A program made the translations under genes and the position numbers. A stretch of 64,000 nucleotides of DNA, from positions 62,001-126,000 of the forward strand of contig NZ_ACYY01000007.1 of the NCBI RefSeq assembly GCF_000176015.1. The letters are read 5' to 3'. Of the stretch, positions 16,204 through 25,444 are shown one piece after another. The DNA comes from Rhodobacter ferrooxidans (GTDB lineage Bacteria > Pseudomonadota > Alphaproteobacteria > Rhodobacterales > Rhodobacteraceae). Each line of letters starts with the position of its first letter. The stretch's first letter is position 1. The notes under the pieces were generated by a model. The model did not search any database and was not told the DNA's origin. It saw only the letters and a program-made list of their open reading frames with translations.

Positions 16204-18216
16204 ATGGCCGCGGTTGACGTGTCGGTTCTGCTGGCGGCCTGCCTGCTGGTGCTGGGGCCGCTGGCCGTTGTCTTGCAGCGGCAACCCTGGCTGTCGGCCG
16301 TGGTCTATGCAGTAGCGGCGCTGCTGTGCGCCGGCTTCGCGCTGGTCGGGTTGGTGGCGCTTGCCGGGCCCGCGTCAGGCTCGGCGCTGGTGTTGCCAAT
16401 CGGGCTTCCCTGGATTGGCGCGCATCTGCGGCTGGACCTGCTGTCGTCCTTCTTTCTGGTGGTGCTGGGGCTGGGCGGCAGCATCACCAGCCTTTACGCC
16501 ATCGGTTACGGTCGCCACGAACACGCGCCGCTGCGGGTGCTGGCGTTCTATCCGCCGTTCCTGGGGGCCATGGCTTTGGTGCTGCTGGCCGACGATGCCT
16601 ACACCTTCCTGCTGAGTTGGGAGGTGATGTCGCTGCTTTCGTGGGCCTTGGTGCTGACGCATCACCGAGAGGAGGACACCCGCACGGCGGGCTATGTCTA
16701 TCTGGTGATGGCGGGGTTCGGCACCATGGCCTTGCTGCTGGCCTTTGGTCTGCTGGCCGGGGCAGATGGCGGCTATGGCTTTGATGCCATGCGCGGGGCG
16801 GTGCGCAGTCCGCTGATCGTGGCGGTGGTGCTGGGGCTGATGCTGCTGGGGGCGGGGTCGAAAGCGGGCCTCGCACCGCTGCATGTCTGGCTGCCGCTGG
16901 CGCATCCGGCTGCCCCCAGCCATGTTTCGGCGCTGATGAGCGGCGTGATGACCAAGGTGGCGCTTTACGGTTTCATCCGCGTGGTGTTCGACCTGCTGGG
17001 GCCGCTGGAGTGGTGGGCGGCGCCGGTGGTGATCTTCCTTGGCGCTGCCACGGCGGTGCTGGGCATCCTGCTGGCGATGATGGAGACCGACATCAAGCGC
17101 GCACTGGCCTACAGCACCATCGAGAATATCGGGGTGATCTTTGCCGCCCTGGGCCTGGCGCTGGCGTTCCGCGCCAATGGCCTGACGGCGGCGGCGGCGC
17201 TGGCGTTCTCGGCGGCCTTGTTCCACATTTTCAACCACATGGCGTTCAAGAGCCTGCTGTTCATGGGGGCGGGTGCCGTGCTGAACGCCACCGGCTTGCG
17301 CGATCTGGACCGCTTGGGCGGGCTGATCCACCGGATGCCGGTGACGGCGTTTCTGATGCTGGTGGGGGTGCTGGCGATTTCGGCGCTGCCGCCGCTGAAC
17401 GGCTTTGCCTCGGAATGGCTGCTGTTTCAGGCGGTGCTGATGAGCCCCGGCATCCCGCAATCGGGGTTGCAGTTGATGATCCCGGCGGCGGGTGGCGGGC
17501 TGGCACTGGCGGCGGCGCTGGCGGCGGCGGCTTTCGTGCGGATCTACGGCGTGGGTTTTCTTGGCCGGGCGCGCAGCGATGCGGCAGGATCGGCGGTCGA
17601 GGTGGACCGCTTCAGCCTGACCGCCATGGGGATTCTGGCAGCGATCTGCGTGCTGGCGGGTATTTTCCCCGGCGTGGTGCTGGATGCGATGGCGCCGGTG
17701 GTGCAGGCGGTGATCGGCGGGCGGCTGCCGGTGCAGGCCAATGAATCGCTGTTCACCATCGTGCCGATTGCCGAGGCGCGCAGTTCCTACAACGGCTTTC
17801 TGGTGTTCATCTTCGTGGCGTTCTGCGCCTCGGCGGCGTCCTGGGCGGTGCACCGCTTTGCCTCGCGGCAGTTGCGCCGCGCGCCTGCCTGGGATTGCGG
17901 CTTTCCCGATGCCAGCACGATGACGCAATACAGCGCCGGCGGCATGGCGCAGCCGTTGCGGCGGGTGCTGGGCAGCACGCTGCTGGCCGCGCGCGAGCGG
18001 GTCGAGATGCCGGAACCCGGCGACCGCCGCCCGGCGCGGCTGGTGGTGCGGGTGGCCGATCTGGTCTGGCAGGTGATCTATCTGCCGATTTCCGGGCTGG
18101 TGGGCGCGGTGGCGACGCGGATGGACCGGCTGCAATTCCTGACCATCCGGCTTTACCTTTCGCTGGTGTTCGGGCTGCTGATCCTGCTGCTGATCGGGTT
18201 GATGCTATGGCAATAG
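16204..18216 (+). CDS. hyfB: Hydrogenase-4 subunit B-like proton-pumping protein
   Basis: A 670-residue membrane protein of the NuoL/MrpA antiporter-like class. The pump residues are visible: a Glu in LLSWEVMSLLSW, a Lys in SKAGLAPLHVWLP, and the ETDIKRALAYSTIENIG segment. The long C-terminal extension carries further helices, as in HyfB/HycC. It should form one ion channel of a membrane complex with the next five genes. ATG 16204 is chosen for the CGGAG about eight bases upstream and because the hydrophobic N-terminus begins there. It overlaps hyfC by 10 bases. Confidence 0.92.
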   Translation: MAAVDVSVLLAACLLVLGPLAVVLQRQPWLSAVVYAVAALLCAGFALVGLVALAGPASGSALVLPIGLPWIGAHLRLDLLSSFFLVVLGLGGSITSLYAIGYGRHEHAPLRVLAFYPPFLGAMALVLLADDAYTFLLSWEVMSLLSWALVLTHHREEDTRTAGYVYLVMAGFGTMALLLAFGLLAGADGGYGFDAMRGAVRSPLIVAVVLGLMLLGAGSKAGLAPLHVWLPLAHPAAPSHVSALMSGVMTKVALYGFIRVVFDLLGPLEWWAAPVVIFLGAATAVLGILLAMMETDIKRALAYSTIENIGVIFAALGLALAFRANGLTAAAALAFSAALFHIFNHMAFKSLLFMGAGAVLNATGLRDLDRLGGLIHRMPVTAFLMLVGVLAISALPPLNGFASEWLLFQAVLMSPGIPQSGLQLMIPAAGGGLALAAALAAAAFVRIYGVGFLGRARSDAAGSAVEVDRFSLTAMGILAAICVLAGIFPGVVLDAMAPVVQAVIGGRLPVQANESLFTIVPIAEARSSYNGFLVFIFVAFCASAASWAVHRFASRQLRRAPAWDCGFPDASTMTQYSAGGMAQPLRRVLGSTLLAARERVEMPEPGDRRPARLVVRVADLVWQVIYLPISGLVGAVATRMDRLQFLTIRLYLSLVFGLLILLLIGLMLWQ

Positions 18217-19169
18217 TCGCCGCCCTGATGATCCAGTTCGTGCAGATGCTGCTGGTGGTGGCGCTGGCGCCGTTGCTGCTGGGGCTGGTGCGCAAGGTCA
18301 AGGCGCGGCTGATGCGGCGGCGCGGTGCCAGCCTGATCCAGCCCTACCGCGACCTGCTGCGGCTGATGCGCAAACAGGTGGTGCTGGCCGACAACGCCTC
18401 GTGGCTGTTCCGGGTGGCGCCGTATCTGATCTTTGCCGCGACCTGGGTGGCGGCGGCCTTGGTGCCGACCTTTGCCACCGGGCTGCATTTCAGCTGGACC
18501 GCCGATCTGATCGCCATCGTGGCGCTGCTGGGCTCGGCGCGGTTCTTTCTGGCGCTGGCGGGGATGGATGTGGGCACCAGCTTTGGCGGCATCGGTTCCA
18601 GCCGCGAGATGATGATCTCGTCGCTGGCGGAACCGGCGATGATGCTGACGGTGTTCTCGCTGGCGCTGGTGGCAGGCTCGACGCAGCTTTCCACCGTGGC
18701 CGAATACATGGCCTCGCCTGCGGTCGGGCTGCGGGTGTCCTTGGGCATGGCGCTGGTGGCGCTGGTGATCGTGGCGCTGGCGGAAAACGCCCGCATCCCG
18801 GTGGACAATCCATCAACCCACCTTGAGCTGACCATGGTGCACGAGGCGATGGTGCTGGAATATTCCGGCCGCCATCTGGCGATGATCGAGATCGCGGCGG
18901 CGTTGAAGCTGCTTTTGTATATCTCGCTGATCGGCTGCATTTTCCTGCCCTGGGGGCTGGTGAACAGCGACAGCGGGGCGGGGCTATCGGCCTACCTTGT
19001 GGCGATGGCTCTTTATGGCGGCAAACTGGCACTGGGCGGCGTGGTGCTGGCGATCTTCGAGACCTCGATTGCCAAGATGCGGGTGTTCCGGGTGCCGAAC
19101 TTCATCGGCGTGGCGCTGATGCTGTCGCTGCTGGGCACGCTCTTGCTGTTCGTGTCGAGGAGCCTGTGA
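18207..19169 (+). CDS. hyfC: Hydrogenase-4 subunit C-like (NuoH-type) membrane protein
   Basis: A 320-residue NuoH/HycD-type subunit, the membrane anchor that couples the peripheral arm to the ion channels. RKVKARLMRRRGASLIQPYR with DLLRLMRKQ matches the cytoplasmic loop after helix 1. ENARIPVDNPSTHLELTMVH with the following EAMVLEYSG is the acidic coupling loop near the quinone-like cavity, strongly conserved in group 4 hydrogenases. About eight helices. It overlaps hyfB by 10 bases and abuts hyfE, so expression is coupled. Confidence 0.92.
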   Translation: MAIVAALMIQFVQMLLVVALAPLLLGLVRKVKARLMRRRGASLIQPYRDLLRLMRKQVVLADNASWLFRVAPYLIFAATWVAAALVPTFATGLHFSWTADLIAIVALLGSARFFLALAGMDVGTSFGGIGSSREMMISSLAEPAMMLTVFSLALVAGSTQLSTVAEYMASPAVGLRVSLGMALVALVIVALAENARIPVDNPSTHLELTMVHEAMVLEYSGRHLAMIEIAAALKLLLYISLIGCIFLPWGLVNSDSGAGLSAYLVAMALYGGKLALGGVVLAIFETSIAKMRVFRVPNFIGVALMLSLLGTLLLFVSRSL

Positions 19170-19831
19170 TGGAAGGTCTGGCCTTTGACATCGCACATCT
19201 GCTGGCGGGCGGCATGTTGCTGGTCAGCTTCATGATGATCTATCAGGACCGGCTCTTGGCGCTGTTGAAGGTGTTCGCCTTGCAGGCGCTGGTGCTGTCG
19301 CTGTCGGTGGCCTGGCAGGCGTATCAACAGGATGCGCCGCATCTTTATGTGACGGCGGCGATTGCGCTGATCTTCAAGGCGGTCATCATTCCGATCGCGC
19401 TGCGGCGGATCGTGTTGCAACTGGGCATCCAGCGGCAGGTGGAAACCGTGGTCGGCATCGGGCTGACCATGCTGGCGGGCATCGGGCTGTCGGCGCTGTC
19501 GATCGTGCTGATGCTGAAGGTCACGGCGGCAGCGGATGCCTTTGCGCGGGAAGACCTGGCCTTTGCCTTGTCGGTGGTGCTGCTGGGCCTGCTGATGATG
19601 GTGACGCGCTCCAATGCGGTCAGCCAGGTGGTCGGCTTCATGTCGCTGGAAAACGGCATGATCCTGGCGGCGGCGGGGGCCAAGGGCATGCCACTGGTGG
19701 TGGAAATATCGGTGGCATTTTCGGTGCTGGTGGCCTTCATCGTGATCGGGGTCTTCCTGTTCCGGCTGCGCGAGCGGTTTGATTCCGTTGATATCACCGC
19801 ATTGGAAGACGTTCGGGGAGATCAGGAATGA
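19169..19831 (+). CDS. hyfE: Hydrogenase-4 subunit E-like membrane protein
   Basis: A 220-residue membrane protein with about six helices. The middle and C-terminal part (FIVIGVFLFRLRERFDSVDI) resembles HyfE; it is NuoK-like in size and position in the complex. ATG 19169 overlaps the hyfC stop and has GAGGAG six bases upstream; a GTG one codon earlier is less well placed. It ends in a four-base overlap with hyfF. Function: part of the proton path of the membrane arm. Confidence 0.88.
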   Translation: MEGLAFDIAHLLAGGMLLVSFMMIYQDRLLALLKVFALQALVLSLSVAWQAYQQDAPHLYVTAAIALIFKAVIIPIALRRIVLQLGIQRQVETVVGIGLTMLAGIGLSALSIVLMLKVTAAADAFAREDLAFALSVVLLGLLMMVTRSNAVSQVVGFMSLENGMILAAAGAKGMPLVVEISVAFSVLVAFIVIGVFLFRLRERFDSVDITALEDVRGDQE

Positions 19832-21279
19832 ACGGTCTCCTGGCCAATCCGGTTGCCATCATTGTCGGCACGCCCTTGCTGGCCGCGGCGGTGCTGGCGG
19901 TGTTGCCCGGCTATGTGTGGTCGGCGCGGCTGAACATGCTGGCGTGCCTGATCACCTTCGGGGCGGCATTTTCGCTGTTCTGGGGCACCGCCCCGCCCCC
20001 CGGCACCTATCTGCTGGTGGACGAGATGAACATCGTCTTCATCGTGCTGAACACCTTTGTCGGCTTCACCGCCTCGACGTTTTCGGCCAGCTACATCGGA
20101 CATGAGCTGGAGACCGGGCGGCTGACGCCGGTCTATCTGCGGTTCTACCACGCCATGTATCAGATGATGATGTTCGGGATGAACCTGGCGCTTTTGTCCA
20201 ACAATATCGGGCTGATGTGGGTGGCGGTGGAACTGGCGACGCTGTCCACCGTGCTGATGGTCGGCATCTACCGCACCGCCGAGGCGCTGGAGGCGGCGTG
20301 GAAATACTTCATCCTCGGCAGCGTCGGCATCGCCCTGGCGCTGTTCGGCACCATTCTGGTCTATCTTGCCGCACAGCCGGTGCTGGGCGAGGGGCAGGCG
20401 GCGATGGTCTGGACCAGCCTGCTGGCCAATGCGGGCAAGTTCGACGGCTCGCTGCTGAACCTTGCCTTCATTTTCCTGCTGCTGGGCTACGGCACCAAGG
20501 TCGGGCTTGCCCCCTTGCACGCCTGGTTGCCCGACGCCCATGCCGAAGGCCCGACGCCGATTTCGGCGGTGCTGTCGGGGCTTTTGCTGAACGTGGCGCT
20601 GTATGCCGTGCTGCGCTTCAAGATGCTGATGACTGCCAATGCCACCGCCCTTGACCCCGGCCCCTTGATGATCGCCATGGGGCTGGTGTCGCTGATCTTT
20701 GCCGCCCTGATGCTGTATCGGCGGCGCGACATCAAACGGCTGTTTGCCTATTCCTCGATCGAGCATATGGGCATCATCGTCTTTGCCTTCGGCATCGGCG
20801 GGCCGCTGGCGAATTTTGCCGGCCTGTTGCACATGGTGATGCACAGCCTGACCAAATCCGCGATCTTCTTTACCGTCGGGCACATTGCGCAGATCAAGGG
20901 CAGTCAGCAGATCTCGGCCATCAAGGGGCTGACGCAAAGCCATCCGCTGCTGGGCTGGGAGCTGGCCGCAGGGGTGCTGGCGATTGCGGGCATGCCGCCT
21001 TTCGGGGTGTTCATGTCCGAGTTTCTGGTGGTGACCTCGACCTTTGCCGTGCATCCGGTGCTGGCGCTGCTGCTGGTGCTGGGGTTGCTTTTGGCCTTCG
21101 GCGCGCTGCTGTTGCGGTTGACCGGGTTCCTGTTCGGAGAACCCACCGGGTCGCTGAAACCGTCGGAGGCGTCTTATCTGCCGCTGTTTGCCCATATGGC
21201 GCTGGTGCTGATGGCGGGGATCTGGTTGCCGGGGCCGATGGTGGCGTGGTTTCAGGCTGTGGCGCGGTTGTTGGGCTAG
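19828..21279 (+). CDS. hyfF: Hydrogenase-4 subunit F-like (NuoN/M-type) membrane protein
   Basis: A 483-residue antiporter-like subunit, the second ion-channel protein of the complex. Key residues: Glu in LMWVAVELATLSTVLM, Lys in GYGTKVGLAPLHAWLPDAHA, and RRRDIKRLFAYSSIEHMGII. These match HyfF/NuoN type proteins. It overlaps hyfE by four bases and lies nine bases before hyfG. About 14 helices. No HyfD-type third antiporter subunit is encoded nearby. Confidence 0.93.
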   Translation: MNGLLANPVAIIVGTPLLAAAVLAVLPGYVWSARLNMLACLITFGAAFSLFWGTAPPPGTYLLVDEMNIVFIVLNTFVGFTASTFSASYIGHELETGRLTPVYLRFYHAMYQMMMFGMNLALLSNNIGLMWVAVELATLSTVLMVGIYRTAEALEAAWKYFILGSVGIALALFGTILVYLAAQPVLGEGQAAMVWTSLLANAGKFDGSLLNLAFIFLLLGYGTKVGLAPLHAWLPDAHAEGPTPISAVLSGLLLNVALYAVLRFKMLMTANATALDPGPLMIAMGLVSLIFAALMLYRRRDIKRLFAYSSIEHMGIIVFAFGIGGPLANFAGLLHMVMHSLTKSAIFFTVGHIAQIKGSQQISAIKGLTQSHPLLGWELAAGVLAIAGMPPFGVFMSEFLVVTSTFAVHPVLALLLVLGLLLAFGALLLRLTGFLFGEPTGSLKPSEASYLPLFAHMALVLMAGIWLPGPMVAWFQAVARLLG

Positions 21280-21288
21280 GGGGGCGGG

Positions 21289-22800
21289 ATGACGGGTATC
21301 CATCACATCATCGACACCGACGCCGCCATGCTGCGCGCCGCTCCAATGCCAAGGGCCAGCCTGTCGCGCACCCAATGGACCCAGGTTGCCGAAGACCTGG
21401 CCGGCGGCAAGCTGACGCTGCTGAGCCTGTGGGGCAGCAAGAACCATGTCTATATGGCGCTGCTGGACGAGGCGCTGGGCAAGCTCGGCGTGGTTTCCCT
21501 GTTCTGCCGCAGCAAGCATTTCCCCTCGATCGGGCTGTTTCACCCGGCGGCGCAGCGGCTGGAGCGGGCGGCCTGCGATCTTTTCGGGCTGGTGGCCGAA
21601 GGCGCCGCCGAGGCGCGGCCCTGGCTGGACCACGGCCGCTGGCTGCTTTCGCATCCGATGGGCGAGGCGGGGCCTGCGGTGCCGCAGCCGCCCTATGCCT
21701 TTCTGCCGGTGCAGGGCGACAGTCTGCATCAGGTGGCGGTGGGGCCGGTGCACGCGGGCATCATCGAGCCGGGGCATTTCCGTTTTACCGTGCAGGGCGA
21801 AACCGTGGTGCGGCTGGAGGAACGCCTGGGCTATGTGCACAAGGGCATCGGCAGCTTGATGCACGGGGCCAGCCTGGCGCGCGGGGTCGAACTGGCCGGA
21901 CGCACCTCGGGCGACAGCACGGTGGCTTATGCCTGGGCGTTCTCGCAGGCGGCCGAGGCGGCGCTGGGGGCGCAGGTGCCCGCGCGGGCGCTGTGGCTGC
22001 GGGCGCTGATGGCGGAACTGGAGCGGTTGGCCAACCATCTGGGCGATGTGGGGGCGGTGTGCAACGATGCGGCCTTTGCGCTGATGCTGGCGCATTGCTC
22101 GGTGCTGCGCGAGCAGGTGCTGCGGGCCTGTGATGCCGCCTTCGGCCACCGGATGATGCGCGACGGCATCCTGCCGGGCGGGGTTTCGCGCGATCTGGAC
22201 GCGGCAGGTGTGGCGGGCCTGCGGGCGCTGGTGGCGGGTATCGCCAAGGCCTTTCCGCCGCTGGTGGCGCTGTTCGACGACACCACCTCGTTGCAGGACC
22301 GGGTGGTTTCCACCGGCAAGCTGGTGCCCGATCTGGCGCGGCGCTTCGGTGCCGGGGGCCACGTTGGCCGCGCCTCTGGCCGCAATTTCGACACCCGCCG
22401 CAATCTGCCCTATGCGCCCTATGACCAGTTGGAGTTCAAGGTGCCGGGTCGCAGCGATGGCGATGTGGCAGCCCGGGTCTGGCAGCGGATCGACGAGGTT
22501 TTCCAAAGCCTTGCGTTGGTGACGCAAATCCTTGACCGCCTGCCGGACGGGCCGATTTACGCCGAACCACCCGCTGTGGGCGAGCAGCGCGAGGGGCTGG
22601 GGCTGGTCGAAAGTTTTCGCGGCGATGTGCTGGTCTGGCTGACACTGGACGCGCAGGGCCGCGTGCTGCGCTGCCACATGCGCGACCCCTCGTGGTTCCA
22701 GTGGCCGCTGCTGGAGGCGGTGATCGAAGGCAACATCATCGCGGATTTCCCGCTGTGCAACAAATCCTTCAACTGCTCGTATTCCGGGCACGACCTGTGA
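21289..22800 (+). CDS. hyfG: HyfG/NuoCD-like large subunit lacking nickel ligands (Ehr type)
   Basis: A 503-residue fusion: a NuoC-like N-terminal part (to about residue 150) and a hydrogenase-large-subunit/NuoD-like part. In true group 4 hydrogenases the first nickel motif is RxCGxC; here the aligned segment is R205-TSGDS-T, with both Cys replaced by Ser. The C-terminal DPCxxC is replaced by SFNCSYSGHDL, giving Ser497 and Gly500. So all four nickel-binding cysteines are gone and no [NiFe] centre can form. The C-terminus also ends without the usual protease-processed tail. This matches the Ehr (energy-converting hydrogenase-related) class. Substrate unknown. Confidence 0.9.
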   Translation: MTGIHHIIDTDAAMLRAAPMPRASLSRTQWTQVAEDLAGGKLTLLSLWGSKNHVYMALLDEALGKLGVVSLFCRSKHFPSIGLFHPAAQRLERAACDLFGLVAEGAAEARPWLDHGRWLLSHPMGEAGPAVPQPPYAFLPVQGDSLHQVAVGPVHAGIIEPGHFRFTVQGETVVRLEERLGYVHKGIGSLMHGASLARGVELAGRTSGDSTVAYAWAFSQAAEAALGAQVPARALWLRALMAELERLANHLGDVGAVCNDAAFALMLAHCSVLREQVLRACDAAFGHRMMRDGILPGGVSRDLDAAGVAGLRALVAGIAKAFPPLVALFDDTTSLQDRVVSTGKLVPDLARRFGAGGHVGRASGRNFDTRRNLPYAPYDQLEFKVPGRSDGDVAARVWQRIDEVFQSLALVTQILDRLPDGPIYAEPPAVGEQREGLGLVESFRGDVLVWLTLDAQGRVLRCHMRDPSWFQWPLLEAVIEGNIIADFPLCNKSFNCSYSGHDL

Positions 22801-22810
22801 GGCGCCGCTG

Positions 22811-23344
22811 ATGCACAATTTCCTGCTGCAAGGCCTGCTGCGCCGGCCGTTGACCGACAAGGCGCCGAAGGTCGATCCGCTGGCGGTGGAAGAACTGGGC
22901 GAGGCTGTGAAATTCGCGGCCTACCGGCGGCTGGGGCGCAGCCTGTCGATCCGGCAGGTCGATGCCGGGTCGTGCAATGGTTGCGAGTTGGAGATCAACG
23001 CGCTGTCCAACCCCTATTACGATCTGGAACGCTTCGGGCTGCATTTCGTGGCCTCGCCGCGGCATGCCGATGTGCTGCTGGTCACCGGGCCGGTGACGCG
23101 CAACATGGCCGAGGCGCTGGAGCGCACCTATGCCGCCACGCCCGAGCCGAAATGGGTGGTGGCCTGCGGCGACTGCGCCCGGGACGGCGGCTGCTTTGCC
23201 GGCTCTTACGCGATTGTCGGCGGCGTGGCGGCGGTGCTGCCGGTCGATCTGCACATCCCCGGCTGCCCGCCCAACCCGACCGCCCTGCTGCAAGGCCTGC
23301 TGGCGCTGATCGAACGGGCAGGCACCGCGCGCAGCGGCATCTGA
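22811..23344 (+). CDS. hyfI: HyfI/NuoB-like iron-sulfur subunit
   Basis: A 177-residue NuoB/small-subunit homologue that should hold the proximal (N2-like) 4Fe-4S cluster next to HyfG. Candidate ligands: C55 and C58 in GSCNGCELE, one or more of C119, C122 and C128 in CGDCARDGGCF, and C152 in IPGCPPNP. So electron transfer is retained even though the nickel site is lost. It is the last gene of the cluster, 10 bases after hyfG, and converges on cysK with only four bases between the stops. Confidence 0.92.
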   Translation: MHNFLLQGLLRRPLTDKAPKVDPLAVEELGEAVKFAAYRRLGRSLSIRQVDAGSCNGCELEINALSNPYYDLERFGLHFVASPRHADVLLVTGPVTRNMAEALERTYAATPEPKWVVACGDCARDGGCFAGSYAIVGGVAAVLPVDLHIPGCPPNPTALLQGLLALIERAGTARSGI

Positions 23345-23348
23345 CGCC

Positions 23349-24323
23349 TCAGGCCGGGGTGCCGCTGGCGTCGAACATGCCTTCGAACAGCACGGAACTA
23401 AGGTAACGCTCGCCACTGTCCGGCAGGATCACCACGATGGTTTTCCCTGCGTTTTCAAAGTTATGCGCCAGCCGCAGCGCCACGGCGGTGGCCGCACCAC
23501 AGGAAATCCCGGCAAGGATGCCTTCCTCGCGCGCCAGCCGCAGGGCGGTGGCCACGGCCTCCTCGTTGCTGACCTGCTCGATGGCATCGACCAATGACAA
23601 GTCCAGCACACCGGGCACAAAGCCCGCGCCGATGCCCTGGATCTTGTGCGGGCCGGGCTGCACAGGCGCACCTGCACGGGTCTGGGTCAGCACCGGGCTG
23701 CCCGCCGGCTCGACGGCGACCGAGGTGATTTTCTTGCCCTTGGTGTTCTTGATGAAGCGCGAGATGCCGGTGATGGTGCCACCGGTGCCGACCCCCGCCA
23801 CCAGAATGTCGATGCCGCCATCGGTATCTTCCCAGATTTCCGGGCCGGTGGTGGCCTCGTGGATCGCCGGGTTGGCCGGGTTCTGGAACTGTTGCAGCAG
23901 CACATATTTCGGGTCCGAGGCGGCGATTTCGGCGGCCTTGTCGATGGCACCCTTCATGCCCTTGGCGCCCTCGGTCAGCACCAGTTTCGCGCCGTAGGCC
24001 AGCAGCAGCTTGCGGCGTTCGACCGACATGGTTTCCGGCATGGTCAGGGTGATCGGGATGCCACGCGCCGCCGCCACAAACGCCAGCGCGATGCCGGTGT
24101 TGCCCGAGGTGGGTTCGACCAGTTCCTTGCCGAGGCCCAGCAGCCCGCGCTTTTCGGCGTCCCAGATCATCGCAGCGCCAATGCGGCATTTCACCGAATA
24201 GGCCGGATTGCGGCCCTCGATCTTGGCCAGCACGGTGGCCGCAGCGCCATCGGTGATGCGGTTCAGCCGGACCAGCGGCGTGCGGCCGATGGTTTGGGCG
24301 TTGTCGGAGAAGATGTTGGACAT
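23349..24323 (-). CDS. cysK: Cysteine synthase A (O-acetylserine sulfhydrylase)
   Basis: A 324-residue fold-type II PLP enzyme that makes cysteine from O-acetylserine and sulfide. The PLP lysine lies in [19 protein letters not shown]; the usual Ser before Lys is kept, with Cys following. [19 protein letters not shown] is the substrate loop and [16 protein letters not shown] the phosphate-binding glycine loop. ATG 24323 has AGGAG six bases upstream. The frame is open further upstream but without homologous content. Single gene, divergent from the epimerase gene. Confidence 0.95.
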   Translation of the reverse strand: MSNIFSDNAQTIGRTPLVRLNRITDGAAATVLAKIEGRNPAYSVKCRIGAAMIWDAEKRGLLGLGKELVEPTSGNTGIALAFVAAARGIPITLTMPETMSVERRKLLLAYGAKLVLTEGAKGMKGAIDKAAEIAASDPKYVLLQQFQNPANPAIHEATTGPEIWEDTDGGIDILVAGVGTGGTITGISRFIKNTKGKKITSVAVEPAGSPVLTQTRAGAPVQPGPHKIQGIGAGFVPGVLDLSLVDAIEQVSNEEAVATALRLAREEGILAGISCGAATAVALRLAHNFENAGKTIVVILPDSGERYLSSVLFEGMFDASGTPA

Positions 24324-24571
24324 GACGGCTCCTGCACAGGCGGACGGGGTGGCGCTGATCTTGCCGCAAACCGGCGGCATCGGACAGCGGGATTTCAACC
24401 GTGCAAGGCGGAAAGACCGTTTGGCTGCACAGCGGCATCGCCCGATGACAATGATCTGCCGCAATGCCCCGCCCCGGGCGATTGTTCTGCGCAGGCCGCT
24501 TGCCAGAACGGGCCGGGGCTGGTTCAGTTGCGCAGGGGCCCGTGGGGCGCGGCAAGGCAAGGGAGGCTTTG

Positions 24572-25420
24572 ATGGAAGGGTTTGGCGTTCATACCAGCAT
24601 GTGGACCATGCAATGGGACCGGGCGGGGGCCGAGAGAACCATTCCCGCTGCCGCCGCCTACAAGATGGATTTCATCGAGATCGCGCTGTTGAACACCGCG
24701 ATTGTCGATGCCCCGCACACCCGCGCGCTGCTGCAAAAGCACGGGCTGCGGGCGGTGGCGTCCTTGGGCCTGCCGCAGCAGAACTGGGCTTCGGTCAACC
24801 CCGAGGGGGCGATCGAACAATTGTGCCGCAGCCTTGACACTGCCGCCGCGATGGGCTGCGAGGCACTGTCGGGTGTCACCTATGGCGGCATCGGCGAGCG
24901 CAGCGGCCTGCCGCCGACCATGGCGGAATATGACAATGTCGCCCGTGCCTTGGCGGCGGCGGCGAAACACGCGAAAAAGCTGGGGCTGGCCTTCGGGATC
25001 GAGCCGGTGAACCGCTACGAAAGCCATCTGATCAACACCGGCTGGCAGGCCAAGTGGATGATCGAGAAGGTGGGGGCCGACAATATCTTCATCCACCTTG
25101 ATACCTATCACATGAACATCGAGGAAAAGGGCGCGGGCAACGGCATCCTCGATGCGCGCGAGCATCTGCGCTATGTCCATCTGTCGGAATCCGACCGCGG
25201 CACGCCGGGCGAGGGCACGGTGGACTGGGACGAGATTTTTGCCACGCTGGCCGCCGTCGGTTTCAAGGGCGGGCTGGCGATGGAAAGCTTTATCAACATG
25301 CCGCCCGAACTGGGCTATGGGCTGGCGGTCTGGCGGCCGGTGGCCGAGAGTTTTCAGGCGGTGATGGACAAGGGCCTGCCGTTCCTGCGCAACAAGGCCC
25401 GGCAGTATCGGCTGATCTGA
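24572..25420 (+). CDS. Ketose 3-epimerase-like sugar isomerase (TIM barrel)
   Basis: A 282-residue AP-endonuclease-2-type TIM barrel, close in layout to D-tagatose/D-psicose 3-epimerases. Metal and catalytic residues are visible: Glu in [16 protein letters not shown], Asp and His in [11 protein letters not shown], His in [19 protein letters not shown], and a final Glu in AMESFIN. These enzymes epimerise ketoses at C3 with a divalent metal. No sugar transporter is adjacent, so the true substrate is open; a hydroxypyruvate isomerase or inosose-type activity is possible. GGGAGG lies seven bases before the ATG. Confidence 0.85.
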   Translation: MEGFGVHTSMWTMQWDRAGAERTIPAAAAYKMDFIEIALLNTAIVDAPHTRALLQKHGLRAVASLGLPQQNWASVNPEGAIEQLCRSLDTAAAMGCEALSGVTYGGIGERSGLPPTMAEYDNVARALAAAAKHAKKLGLAFGIEPVNRYESHLINTGWQAKWMIEKVGADNIFIHLDTYHMNIEEKGAGNGILDAREHLRYVHLSESDRGTPGEGTVDWDEIFATLAAVGFKGGLAMESFINMPPELGYGLAVWRPVAESFQAVMDKGLPFLRNKARQYRLI

Positions 25421-25444
25421 GCCGTCTGCCGGGCTGGGCGGGGC

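Noticed and set aside
15984-16217. Short plus-strand open frame before hyfB
   Set aside because: No ribosome-binding site, no family resemblance, overlaps the hyfB start region.
13195-16284. Very long open frame of about 1,030 codons on the minus strand
   Set aside because: It lies opposite the marR, emrA and emrB genes, which have clear family motifs. Its translation is rich in Arg, His, Pro and Gln with no domain. Long antisense frames are common in GC-rich codon-biased DNA.
19822-22860. Open frame of about 1,010 codons on the minus strand
   Set aside because: It is a shadow of hyfF and hyfG, low-complexity and with no family look.
21289-23344. Working [NiFe] hydrogenase
   Set aside because: The large subunit lacks all four nickel-binding cysteines, and no maturation genes are present, so hydrogenase activity is not supported.
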